Shown in pieces: positions 15,766 through 24,496 of a stretch of DNA of 64,000 bases (position 1 is its first letter; every line of letters begins with the position of its first letter). The stretch is from contig NZ_FNRA01000015.1 of the NCBI RefSeq assembly GCF_900107535.1, forward strand, positions 1-64,000. Reading direction: 5' to 3'. The position numbers and the translations under genes are program-made. A model generated the notes under the pieces. The model saw nothing but the letters and a program-made list of their open reading frames with translations. It had not been told where the DNA came from and made no database searches. Source of the stretch: Pedobacter hartonius (GTDB lineage: Bacteria > Bacteroidota > Bacteroidia > Sphingobacteriales > Sphingobacteriaceae).

Positions 15766-16437
15766 ATGGAATGGACTCCAATATGGCTCAGCCTTAAGCT
15801 TGCTGCCATTACTACTCTGATACTGCTGGTTACCGGCATTCCTATGGCGTACTGGCTGTCCAGGCGCGGCTCGCTGCTGAAGGTCATTATAGAGGCCATA
15901 CTGACCATGCCGCTGGTACTGCCACCCTCAGTGCTGGGATTTTATTTACTGCTCAGCTTCAGCCCCAACAGCATTTTGGGCAAATGGCTGCTGGAGTATT
16001 TTAACATAAGCCTGGTTTTCTCTTTTGAGGGTTTGGTTGTGGCCTCTGTGATCTATAGTCTTCCCTTCATGGTGAGCCCTGTAAAATCTGCGCTTGCCCA
16101 TTTACCGGCCTCGCTGGCAGAAGCCTCCTATACCATGGGGAAGTCTAAGTTTGAAACCTTCTGCCGGGTGCTGCTGCCGAACATCAAATCATCACTCTGG
16201 ACTGCTGTGGTGCTTACATTTGCGCATACACTCGGGGAATTCGGGGTGGTGCTCATGATCGGCGGAAAATTGGAAGGTGTAACTAAAGTGGCTTCTATTG
16301 CGATTTACGATGCTGTCGACAATAATCAATACCATGAGGCGAACTTATATTCACTGGTCTTATTTGCCATTACATTTGTGATCGTGATCCTGGTCTTTAT
16401 TTTTAACAGAAATTCTTTAAAGGGGCCACTGGAATGA
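15766..16437 (+). CDS. modB: Molybdate ABC transporter permease
   Basis: A 223-residue inner-membrane permease with about five or six helices and the EAA loop that contacts the ATPase (EASYTMGKSKFETFCRVLLP). The start MEWTPIWLSLKLAAITT is typical of ModB. Its TGA overlaps the modC ATG (ATGA), indicating coupled translation. Confidence 0.93.
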   Translation: MEWTPIWLSLKLAAITTLILLVTGIPMAYWLSRRGSLLKVIIEAILTMPLVLPPSVLGFYLLLSFSPNSILGKWLLEYFNISLVFSFEGLVVASVIYSLPFMVSPVKSALAHLPASLAEASYTMGKSKFETFCRVLLPNIKSSLWTAVVLTFAHTLGEFGVVLMIGGKLEGVTKVASIAIYDAVDNNQYHEANLYSLVLFAITFVIVILVFIFNRNSLKGPLE

Positions 16438-17051
16438 TTGAAATAGCTATAGACAAAAAAATAAAAACCTATATGGGATATAACCGCCTGCGGGTGGAAG
16501 ACGTATTTCCCGTATCTTCTGTCACTAAGGTCTACGGCCCGTCTGGAATAGGCAAGACCACTTTTTTAAAGATCATTGCCGGTCTGATTACGCCAGACCG
16601 GGGGATCATTAAAGTAGCCGGCCAGACCTGGCTGGATACGCAGAAAAAGATCAACCTGCCGCCCCAGGAAAGAAAAGCTGGTTTTGTATTCCAGGATTAT
16701 GCGCTGTTTCCGAATATGACTGCCCTGGAACACCTGCGGTATGCCACACAGGACCATCAGCTGGTCAGCCGGCTGCTGCGTGCAGGGAAAATGGAAACAT
16801 TTGCCGGTCACCGTCCGCATCAACTGTCCGGCGGCCAGCAGCAGCGCCTTGCCATACTCCGTGCCCTTGCACAGCGGCCAAAGCTGCTGCTGATGGATGA
16901 GGCATTTTCGGCAATGGACGATGAGCTCCGGGAAACATTGATCACAGACCTGAAAATATTGTTAAAGGAATTTGGAACTACTACCATCATCGTGAGCCAC
17001 CATGCGCAGGAAACCCTGGGTTTTGCCGATCGTAGTTTAAAAATTGATTGA
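16434..17051 (+). CDS. modC: Molybdate ABC transporter ATPase without TOBE domain
   Basis: A 205-residue ABC ATPase: Walker A GPSGIGKTT, signature LSGGQQQR, Walker B LLLMDEAFSAMD and switch His in IIVSHH. It powers molybdate import with ModAB. Canonical ModC has about 350 residues because of a C-terminal molybdate-binding TOBE/Mop domain; this one stops right after the nucleotide-binding domain (FADRSLKID). The nucleotide-binding motifs are complete, so it should be active, but any regulation through TOBE is absent. Confidence 0.85.
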   Translation: MIEIAIDKKIKTYMGYNRLRVEDVFPVSSVTKVYGPSGIGKTTFLKIIAGLITPDRGIIKVAGQTWLDTQKKINLPPQERKAGFVFQDYALFPNMTALEHLRYATQDHQLVSRLLRAGKMETFAGHRPHQLSGGQQQRLAILRALAQRPKLLLMDEAFSAMDDELRETLITDLKILLKEFGTTTIIVSHHAQETLGFADRSLKID

Positions 17052-17070
17052 AATAATAAAATTTTAAGAG

Positions 17071-17874
17071 ATGATTTTTTTTAAAACAGAAGAAGAAATT
17101 GAATTGATGCGGATCAGCGCTATGCTGGTAAGCGATACCATTGCAGAGATCGCCAAAGTATTAAAACCTGGTATCACGACAATGAGCCTGGATAAGCTCG
17201 CCAACGAATTTATCAGCGATCATGATGCTGTCCCTTCTTTTCATAATTACGGTGGTTATCCCTTCCATATCTGTACCTCTGTTAACGATATAATTGTTCA
17301 TGGATTACCTAATGAACTGCCGCTGCGTGAAGGGGATGTGGTCTCTATAGACGTGGGAGTAGTTAAAAATGAATTCCATGGCGATTCTGCCTACACCTTC
17401 ATTTTAGGGGATACCCCGGAGGAGATCCTGAAACTGATAAAAACCGCTAAAGATTCTCTGTTTGAGGGAATTAAACAGGCTATCGCAGGTAACTATCTGG
17501 GGGAGATCAGCAGTGCGATCCAGCACTACAATGAAAAACAGGGATTTGGAGTGGTAAGGGAACTTGTAGGCCATGGGATTGGCCGTGCCATGCATGAAGG
17601 GCCGCAGGTGCCTAACTTCGGGAGAAAGGCAAGCGGCATCCTGATGAGGGAAAACCTGGTACTGGCCATTGAGCCAATGGTGAATCTGGGAAAACATGAT
17701 GTGGTCGATGAAGGCAAAGGCTGGGCGATCAGGACGGCTGACGGCTCAATATCCGTCCATTTTGAACACGATGTTTGTATTAAACCGGATACCGCCCTGG
17801 TGCTTTCAGATTTTGCACCGATCGAAAAAGCGGAAAAGGCAAATCAGAATCTCAACTCTTCGTATTACGAATAA
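17071..17874 (+). CDS. map: Type I methionine aminopeptidase
   Basis: A cytoplasmic metalloenzyme that removes the initiator Met. The five metal ligands are visible: Asp in SIDVGVVKNEFHGDSAYTF (two), His in GHGIGRAMHEGPQVPNF, Glu in AIEPMVNLG and Glu in VHFEHDVCI. At 267 residues it is slightly long for the type, with a Lys/Asn-rich tail. It starts 19 bp after modC and may share that transcript. Confidence 0.93.
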   Translation: MIFFKTEEEIELMRISAMLVSDTIAEIAKVLKPGITTMSLDKLANEFISDHDAVPSFHNYGGYPFHICTSVNDIIVHGLPNELPLREGDVVSIDVGVVKNEFHGDSAYTFILGDTPEEILKLIKTAKDSLFEGIKQAIAGNYLGEISSAIQHYNEKQGFGVVRELVGHGIGRAMHEGPQVPNFGRKASGILMRENLVLAIEPMVNLGKHDVVDEGKGWAIRTADGSISVHFEHDVCIKPDTALVLSDFAPIEKAEKANQNLNSSYYE

Positions 17875-17974
17875 GAACGGTACCCTGGAAATCTTCTTTG
17901 TCATCTGATTTTAATATGATAAACGGGGACTGAAAAAAACCGGGGCATCCTGGTGAATCATTGGCCTATAGCCC

Positions 17975-17982
17975 TATTTTTG
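17975..17982 (+). promoter_or_regulatory. Bacteroidetal -7 box TATTTTTG for the MFS gene
   Basis: The octamer fits TAnnTTTG and ends 6 nt before ATG 17989, so the transcript would be leaderless or nearly so. It also argues against the longer GTG start at 17953. Confidence 0.45.
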
Positions 17983-17988
17983 TCGCCA

Positions 17989-19173
17989 ATGAAAGCTGGA
18001 CATGAAAATTATCACCAGGATGGTGACCCGTTGAAATCAGGTACGATCTTACTAATGGCTATCGCTGCGGGAGTGACCGTCGCGAATATTTATTACAATC
18101 AGCCCATCTTAAAGGAAATGGCCACTTCTCTGCATGCTACTGATGTAGAAATTGGCAGGGTCTCCATGTTTTCACAGCTGGGATATGGCCTGGGTATGTT
18201 CTTCCTGATTCCTATGGGGGATATGGTGAACCGTAAAAAACTGATCCTGACCCTGATGATCCTGCTGGCCCTTTCGCTGGTGCTGATGGTATTATCGAAG
18301 GGCGTGTTTTTTGTCTGGGTGCTGAGCCTGCTGATCGGGATCTGTTCTGCTCCGGCACAGATCATTTTGCCCATGGCGGCAAGCCTGGATAAGGTGAACC
18401 GCGGCAAAACGGTAGGAATCGTTTTCAGTGGTATCCTGGTGGGTATCCTCGGGTCGAGGGTGATCAGCGGATTCATTACAGACTGGCTGGGCTGGAGATA
18501 CGTATATGGCATTTCAGCGGTGATGGTGGTTGTGGTCACTGTATTGTTAAAGCTCTATCTGCCGGATGTAAAACATAAATTTTCAGGGAATTACTTAGCG
18601 TTACTTAAATCAACTCTTGTACTGGTAAAGGAACATCAGATTCTTCGCCAGTCGGCCATTCTGGGTGCATTTACTTTTGGTATTTTCTGTTCTTTCTGGA
18701 CAACTGTCACCTTTTACCTGAGCGGCCCGGCGTTTAACTTTCATGCAGATACCATAGGTTTATTCGGACTGGTAGCTATAGGCGGAGCTCTCGTTGCGCC
18801 GTATTTCGGGAAGCTGGCTGATAAGGGAAATACACGCAGTTCTTTGCTGATGACTGTTTCCATGATCATCTTCAGCCTGATCCTGCTGAAGGTTTTCCCG
18901 CTTTCAGTGCTGGTGATGGTGATAGCCATCTTTGTTCTGGATATCGGTGTGCAGGCCACGCAGATCACCAATTTTGCCAGAATCTATTCCCTGGACGAAA
19001 ATTCACACAGCCGTTTAAATACAATCTATATGACCACCTATTTTATTGGCGGCGGCATCGGTACGTTTTTTGGCCTGCTTTGCTGGAAACATGGCGGCTG
19101 GGATTTGTCTACCTGGCAGATGCTCGCCTGGGCTGCCATTGCCCTGGGGATTGTATTTTTTTCGAAAAAGTAA
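17989..19173 (+). CDS. Major facilitator superfamily exporter
   Basis: A 394-residue MFS protein with about 12 helices. The loop 2-3 motif A is present as LIPMGDMVNRKKLI. Opening text after a polar leader is GTILLMAIAAGVTVANIYYN, which resembles sugar-efflux and drug:proton antiporters of the YdeA/AraJ kind; the substrate is not determined. The start is set at ATG 17989 by the promoter box at 17975-17982. Confidence 0.88.
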   Translation: MKAGHENYHQDGDPLKSGTILLMAIAAGVTVANIYYNQPILKEMATSLHATDVEIGRVSMFSQLGYGLGMFFLIPMGDMVNRKKLILTLMILLALSLVLMVLSKGVFFVWVLSLLIGICSAPAQIILPMAASLDKVNRGKTVGIVFSGILVGILGSRVISGFITDWLGWRYVYGISAVMVVVVTVLLKLYLPDVKHKFSGNYLALLKSTLVLVKEHQILRQSAILGAFTFGIFCSFWTTVTFYLSGPAFNFHADTIGLFGLVAIGGALVAPYFGKLADKGNTRSSLLMTVSMIIFSLILLKVFPLSVLVMVIAIFVLDIGVQATQITNFARIYSLDENSHSRLNTIYMTTYFIGGGIGTFFGLLCWKHGGWDLSTWQMLAWAAIALGIVFFSKK

Positions 19174-19239
19174 TTTCTTAACCGAAACAATTGTTTTAAC
19201 CCCGTTGTTCTGAAACTATACATTCTAAAACAATAGCAG

Positions 19240-19743
19240 ATGAGCAATATATTATCAGCAGGTACTCCTGCGCCTGATTTCGCTTTGCAAAGCACCGCCG
19301 GAACATCGGCAGGAGATGCGGGTGAAATGGTTAAACTCAGTGATCTTAAAGGAAAAAACGTAGTACTTGCCTTTTACCCGGCAGACTGGAGTGCCGTTTG
19401 CGGCGACCAGCTGGCACTGTACAATGAACTGATCCCCATGTTTGAAAAGTTAGACGCAGAACTGATAGGGATATCAGTAGACAGCGCTTTCTGCCACCAG
19501 GCATTCCGTGAAAACAGGGAATATAAAATCAGGTTGCTGGCAGATTTTGAGCCTAAGGGCGAAGTTGCCAGAAAATATGGTGTGTACCGGGAGCAGGATG
19601 GCTTTACAGAAAGGGCCTTATTTGTGATTGACGCCGAAGGCGTGATCCGCTGGAGCTATCTGTCCCCAATGGAAATTAACCCAGGTGCCAATCATATCCT
19701 GGAAGCTTTAAAGGAAATTAAGGAAGGAGTTCATCATGACTGA
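19240..19743 (+). CDS. Peroxiredoxin (AhpC/TSA family)
   Basis: A 167-residue thioredoxin-fold peroxidase. The active-site pattern PxxxSxxC is visible as PADWSAVC, with Ser in place of the more common Thr. It reduces hydroperoxides, with the Cys oxidised to sulfenic acid. No second conserved Cys is obvious close by; a Cys at SAFCHQ may act as the resolving residue. The 3' end overlaps the DsbA-like gene by 8 bp. Confidence 0.9.
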   Translation: MSNILSAGTPAPDFALQSTAGTSAGDAGEMVKLSDLKGKNVVLAFYPADWSAVCGDQLALYNELIPMFEKLDAELIGISVDSAFCHQAFRENREYKIRLLADFEPKGEVARKYGVYREQDGFTERALFVIDAEGVIRWSYLSPMEINPGANHILEALKEIKEGVHHD

Positions 19744-20269
19744 TCTAGGTAATGACTTAACGGTTCCCGTGACTGAAGATGATCATCTTCAGGGAAACAT
19801 CGATGCAGCACTGGTGCTCGTAGAATATGGTGATTATGAATGTGTGCACTGCGGGCGTGCATATCCTATTGTAAAGAAGATCCAGCAGCATCTCGGTAAG
19901 GATCTCTGTTTTGTATTCCGCAATTTTCCGCTTTCACAATCACATCCCCATGCAGAACATGCTGCCGAAGCCTCCGAGATTGCAGATGCGGGAGGCAAAT
20001 TCTGGGAATATCATGATGTGCTGTTTGAAAACCAGGATGCCCTTGATGATTCCAGTCTTGCTACCCATGCTGCCAATCTTGGTTTGGATGAGGAGGGATT
20101 TCAGAACGAGCTGCAGGGCGGTACCTATGAAGACAAAGTGCAGCAAAGTTTTATGAGCGGCGTAGAAAGTGGTGTAAATGGTACGCCTTCATTTTTTGTG
20201 AACGGCAGCAGGTACGATGGCGACTGGGAGTATGAACCCTTGATGGAATATCTTTCCTCCTTAAGGTAA
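19736..20269 (+). CDS. DsbA-family thioredoxin-domain protein, no signal peptide
   Basis: A 177-residue DsbA/FrnE-type protein with the redox motif CVHC in GDYECVHCGRAYP and the cis-Pro loop NGTPSFFVNG, interrupted by the usual helical insertion. It has no signal sequence, so it should work in the cytoplasm. Its overlap with the peroxiredoxin gene suggests it reduces or partners that enzyme; this is inferred from gene order. Confidence 0.88.
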   Translation: MTDLGNDLTVPVTEDDHLQGNIDAALVLVEYGDYECVHCGRAYPIVKKIQQHLGKDLCFVFRNFPLSQSHPHAEHAAEASEIADAGGKFWEYHDVLFENQDALDDSSLATHAANLGLDEEGFQNELQGGTYEDKVQQSFMSGVESGVNGTPSFFVNGSRYDGDWEYEPLMEYLSSLR

Positions 20270-20306
20270 TTCTGCTGCCAATACGTCAAAACCGGAGAAT
20301 TGTGCC

Positions 20307-20314
20307 TACTTTTG
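20307..20314 (+). promoter_or_regulatory. Bacteroidetal -7 box TACTTTTG for mprF
   Basis: The octamer fits TAnnTTTG and lies 35 nt before the mprF ATG, a normal spacing. No clear -33 TTG. Confidence 0.45.
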
Positions 20315-20349
20315 AACGCATTCAAACCTCTTGAAACGTCAATCAGCAA

Positions 20350-22944
20350 ATGAAATTATCGCTAAAATATAATCCCGTTCCTTTCATCAGGGAAAATTAC
20401 AAGATCATTTTCAGCTATATCTTCACCTTGTTTTTTATAGGTCTGGCCATATGGTTTATTCAGCATGAGCAGGCAGAGCTGCAGCAGGTAAAACATCTGG
20501 TGATCACCTCTAAATGGGATTGGATAACCCTGGGTGTAGCATTGAGCGTGGTGTATGTATTTGTGCACGGAGAAATGTACAGGGCATCCTTTGCCGCAGT
20601 TGGCAGTACAGTAGGGCTGATCGATGCCACCATGTTATATATGAAAAGAAATTTCATCAGTGTGTTTTTACCCGCTGGTGGAGTTTCTTCTCTTGCCTTT
20701 TTCAGCGGCAATATCGAGAAAAGCGGAGTCAGCAAGTCGCAGATCAATTTTGCATCTTCCATCTACGGTTTTGTAGGGATTCTCTCTGTAGTGGTGATCG
20801 CCGTTCCCGTTTTTATTTATGCGATCTTTGAAGGGAGCATCGGTGCGGGAGAATGGTTTGGCCTGGTAGCTGTGTTTGCCCTGATCGGCGGTGTTTACCT
20901 CATCTACCGTTCTATCGCGTTGAACGGTAGGTTCTACCGGTTTATCGTCAGATATATTCCGGTGGTAGACGTATTTCTGGCGGAATTCAAAAATAACAAG
21001 ATAGAACGGAAAAGTTTCATCAGGACTTTTCTCTGGAGTATGCTGATCGAGATCTTTGGGGTCCTGCATATTTATATAGCCATGCTGGCACTCGGCATCC
21101 AGCCTTCAGTGCTGATTGCAACGGTTAGTTATGTGGTAGGGGTAGTGTTCCTGATCATTTCTCCATTTCTGCGCGGCCTTGGTGCTGTTGAAGCATCAAT
21201 GACCTTCATGCTGATCAGGATGGGATACACCGAAGCTGCTGCAGTTTCCGTGACCTTCCTTTACCGCTTCATGGAATTCTGGATACCTTTGTTACTGGGC
21301 GCCCTGAGTTTTCTGGTGAAAATCAATAAGCTGCTGATGCGTATTGTTCCGGCCCTGCTGATCCTGGTGCTGGGCATCGTCAATGTGGTGTCTGTATTAA
21401 CGCCAGCTATCCATGAAAGGCTTGTTTTCCTGAAGAACTTCCTCCCCGTATCAGCCATTGCAGCTTCCAACTATTTTGTTCTGGTGGCAGGATTGTTCCT
21501 CCTGGTCACTGCGGCATTTATGCTCAAAGGACTAAAAATGGCCTGGTACTTTGCCATGGGCCTCTGTTTGTTATCATTAATCGGTAACATGACCAAAGCG
21601 ATCGACTATGAAGAGGCCACTTTTTCGGTAATCGTGATCATCGGCCTGATCGCCTCCAGGAAAGAGTATTACGTAAAACATAATTCAAAGCTTCGCTATC
21701 TGGGTATTCAAACAACCTTACTCAGTGTGGCGGCCGTAGTGCTGTATGGCACGTTAGGCTTTTATTTCCTCGATGCCAAACACTTCAATGTCGATTTCAG
21801 TTTCCTGCAGTCCGTTCGTTACACACTGGAAAACTTTGTGCTGATCGGTAATGATGACCTGCTGGCACAGGATTCTTTTGCCCAGGGGTTTTTGTATTCG
21901 ATCAATTTCAGCGGTTTCCTGTCCCTTGCTTTCCTGGTCTACACGCTGATCCGTCCTTATATCCTCAAGGAAACTACGGATGAGGAAGAATTTGAATGGG
22001 CCAGAAAACAACTTGATCTGTATGGCAACTCTGCCATGGATTACTTTAAAACCTATCACGATAAGCTGATCTACCGTGCGGAAGAACTGGAAGGATTTAT
22101 TTCTTATCGTATTTCAGGAAACTTCGCCGTAGTACTGGAATCGCCGGTTACGGCACCGGAGAATCTGGCGGTTTTTATCAGGTCATTTGATAAATACTGC
22201 TTTGAGAGCGGAATGAAAAGTTTCTACTACCGCGTAGCGGAAGAAACACTGGAACCATTTATCGCCTGTGGCAAGAAGAAATTGTACCTCGGGCAGGAAG
22301 GCGTGGTAGACCTGAACACGTTTACGCTGGACGGCGGAAACCGCAAGTCTATCCGTAATGCACTGAAAAAGGTAAGCGAGAAAGGCTTCAAGAGTAAACT
22401 TTACACTGCACCTGTAAAAGACGGGCTGCTCCAGAAAATAAAATCCGTTTCGGATGAATGGCTTGCTGATACCGAAAGGGAGGAGATCGTATTCTCGCAG
22501 GGGATGTTCGACTGGGATGAACTGAAGAAACAAACGATCATCACCGTAGAGAATTCGGAGGAAAAGATTGTGGCTTTCTTGAATGTAATCCCCGATTATG
22601 CCAAAGGCGAAGGAACTTATGACCTCATCCGGAAAACACAGGATGCACCAAACGGAGTGATCGACTTTATCCTCGTGGAGCTGTTCAAATACCTGAAAGC
22701 TGCAGGCCGCAGTTCGGTTAACATCGGTTTTGCGCCCCTGTCAGGATTGGATGATCCCAAAAACCTGACCGAGCGTTCCATGAAATTTGCCTATGAAAAA
22801 ATCCGCTCTTTCTCTCATTATAAAGGACTCAGGGATGCCAAGGACAAATTTTCACCGGAATGGCACAATAAATACCTGGTTTATGACCAGGATTATGATC
22901 TGATCCAGGTTCCTGCTGTTTTAGCAAAAGTGATCAGGCCTTAG
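20350..22944 (+). CDS. mprF: Bifunctional phosphatidylglycerol lysyltransferase/flippase
   Basis: An 864-residue MprF-type protein. The N-terminal part (about 1-545) is a multi-helix flippase domain, and the C-terminal part (about 560-855, DUF2156 GNAT-like) transfers an aminoacyl group from tRNA to phosphatidylglycerol, with RISGNFAVVLESPVTAP early and IDFILVELFKYLKAAGR, then NIGFAPLSGL near the end. It makes and flips positively charged lipid, lowering binding of cationic peptides. The amino acid used (Lys or another) cannot be read. A terminator follows at once. Confidence 0.9.
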   Translation: MKLSLKYNPVPFIRENYKIIFSYIFTLFFIGLAIWFIQHEQAELQQVKHLVITSKWDWITLGVALSVVYVFVHGEMYRASFAAVGSTVGLIDATMLYMKRNFISVFLPAGGVSSLAFFSGNIEKSGVSKSQINFASSIYGFVGILSVVVIAVPVFIYAIFEGSIGAGEWFGLVAVFALIGGVYLIYRSIALNGRFYRFIVRYIPVVDVFLAEFKNNKIERKSFIRTFLWSMLIEIFGVLHIYIAMLALGIQPSVLIATVSYVVGVVFLIISPFLRGLGAVEASMTFMLIRMGYTEAAAVSVTFLYRFMEFWIPLLLGALSFLVKINKLLMRIVPALLILVLGIVNVVSVLTPAIHERLVFLKNFLPVSAIAASNYFVLVAGLFLLVTAAFMLKGLKMAWYFAMGLCLLSLIGNMTKAIDYEEATFSVIVIIGLIASRKEYYVKHNSKLRYLGIQTTLLSVAAVVLYGTLGFYFLDAKHFNVDFSFLQSVRYTLENFVLIGNDDLLAQDSFAQGFLYSINFSGFLSLAFLVYTLIRPYILKETTDEEEFEWARKQLDLYGNSAMDYFKTYHDKLIYRAEELEGFISYRISGNFAVVLESPVTAPENLAVFIRSFDKYCFESGMKSFYYRVAEETLEPFIACGKKKLYLGQEGVVDLNTFTLDGGNRKSIRNALKKVSEKGFKSKLYTAPVKDGLLQKIKSVSDEWLADTEREEIVFSQGMFDWDELKKQTIITVENSEEKIVAFLNVIPDYAKGEGTYDLIRKTQDAPNGVIDFILVELFKYLKAAGRSSVNIGFAPLSGLDDPKNLTERSMKFAYEKIRSFSHYKGLRDAKDKFSPEWHNKYLVYDQDYDLIQVPAVLAKVIRP

Positions 22945-22948
22945 ACTG

Positions 22949-22987
22949 AAAGATCATGCAGGATCTGTTGTGAAATGATCTTTTTTT
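22949..22987 (+). terminator. Rho-independent terminator after mprF
   Basis: AAAGATCAT (22949-22957) pairs with ATGATCTTT (22975-22983), followed by T's. It starts five bases past the mprF stop and separates mprF from anmK. Confidence 0.8.
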
Positions 22988-23262
22988 AAGAAGACTGTAG
23001 TTAAACTCCCGGATTTTTCCTGAAAATGCTATTTTATTTTATTGATGCAGGCTTTATGCGTTTGCTAAATGGTATAAGCTTTCTAAACAGATGCATGTAT
23101 TTATGTTGGCTGCATGTTTTTGCATTTTATTATTTAAAATATGCAAGAATTGTCATTTATAAATCCATATATTTAAAATATCAACGTTTAAAAGGATTTA
23201 TTGCTGTTCTCTGCGGTTTTAATTCCCGGATTACCGGCAAGTCCATATACCAGATTTTTAAA
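22988..23262. other. AT-rich region upstream of anmK
   Basis: This stretch is open in the anmK frame from 23026 but encodes an atypical Tyr/Phe/Cys-rich extension not found in AnmK, so I treat it as non-coding leader and promoter DNA. No exact TAnnTTTG box was found. Confidence 0.5.
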
Positions 23263-24456
23263 ATGAACAATCAAATCTCAAAATTAGCAGGGATAAGCAG
23301 CGCTTCCACAAGGGTCATTGCCGGTTTAATGTCAGGAACATCATTGGACGGGCTTGATATCGCCCTGTGTGAATTTAGCGGCTCCGGATTGAACACCCGG
23401 CTGAAAGTGCTCCATTTTATTACTTTTCCGTATAAAGAAGCATTCAAGGAACAGCTGAAATCAATTTCTTTTAAAGGCCAGGTAAGCCTGCAGCAGGTGA
23501 CGCTGCTGAATGCCCTGATCGGAACGTATTCTGCAGAGCTGATCCTGGAAGCGCTGAAGAAATGGGACTACCCGGTTGACGCTGTAGACCTGATCGCCAG
23601 CCATGGCCAGACAATCTTTCATGCGCCTTTTTCCCTTCATCAGCAAATTCCCTTTCCTGATGCCACCTTACAGATCGGAGACGGGGACCATATCGCGGTA
23701 AAAACAGGCATCATCACCCTGAGTGATTTCCGGCAAAAACATATTGCTGCCGGTGGTGAGGGTGCACCACTTGCCGTTTATGGTGATTACCTCTTATTTT
23801 CAAGTCCTGATGAGAACAGGATCCTGCTGAACATCGGCGGTATTTCCAACTTTACCTATCTGCCTGCCGGAAGGGACGCCAATCACGTTTTTTCTACCGA
23901 TGTTGGTCCCGGAAATACGATGATGGACCAGTTCATACAATTGCATTATCCCGGAAAATATTATGACCAGGATGCTGCTGTCGCGAAAACAGGAAAGGTG
24001 AATGAGGCACTGGTAGCAGCACTGATGGACAACGACTTTTTTGCTGATCCTTTTCCCCGCACCACAGGACCGGAGCTGTTCAATATCGCCTATCTCCGTG
24101 CTGCGCAAAAACAATCAGGACAGGAAGCCCTGGCACCTGAAGATATACTCGCTTCACTGTGTGAGTTTACTGCCAGAAGCATCATTGCTGCAATCAGGAC
24201 TTCGATCGGTGATCAGCCTTTCGCTGTTTACCTGAGCGGAGGGGGGATGCATAACCCGCTGCTGGTAGATAAACTTACCGCAGGACTGGGCTTTGAACTT
24301 AGGAATACTACAGCGCTCGGAATAAATCCGGATGCCAAAGAGGCGGTTCTTTTCGCCCTGCTGGCGAATGAATGTGTGGCCGGTGGCGATACAGATTTTG
24401 GTGCCAGGCAGGGAATCCCCAGTGTAACCATGGGGAAAATAAGCCTTCCTTATTAA
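23263..24456 (+). CDS. anmK: Anhydro-N-acetylmuramic acid kinase
   Basis: AnmK opens the 1,6-anhydro ring of anhydro-MurNAc and phosphorylates it to MurNAc-6-phosphate, a step in recycling cell-wall sugar. Family marks are GLMSGTSLDGLDIALCEF at the start, DVGPGNTMMDQF in the middle and LSGGGMHNPLLVDKL near the end. The start at 23263 gives 397 residues, the family's usual size, and places the phosphate loop near residue 18. It leads into SusC after 40 bp, an unusual link between recycling and outer-membrane import. Confidence 0.92.
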   Translation: MNNQISKLAGISSASTRVIAGLMSGTSLDGLDIALCEFSGSGLNTRLKVLHFITFPYKEAFKEQLKSISFKGQVSLQQVTLLNALIGTYSAELILEALKKWDYPVDAVDLIASHGQTIFHAPFSLHQQIPFPDATLQIGDGDHIAVKTGIITLSDFRQKHIAAGGEGAPLAVYGDYLLFSSPDENRILLNIGGISNFTYLPAGRDANHVFSTDVGPGNTMMDQFIQLHYPGKYYDQDAAVAKTGKVNEALVAALMDNDFFADPFPRTTGPELFNIAYLRAAQKQSGQEALAPEDILASLCEFTARSIIAAIRTSIGDQPFAVYLSGGGMHNPLLVDKLTAGLGFELRNTTALGINPDAKEAVLFALLANECVAGGDTDFGARQGIPSVTMGKISLPY

Positions 24457-24496
24457 TATATCAATCCACAAGACAACCTATCAAATCAATCAAAGT

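Noticed and set aside
23026-23262. 79-codon extension upstream of anmK
   Set aside because: Tyr/Phe/Cys-rich leader with no AnmK homology; the normal N-terminus begins at 23263.
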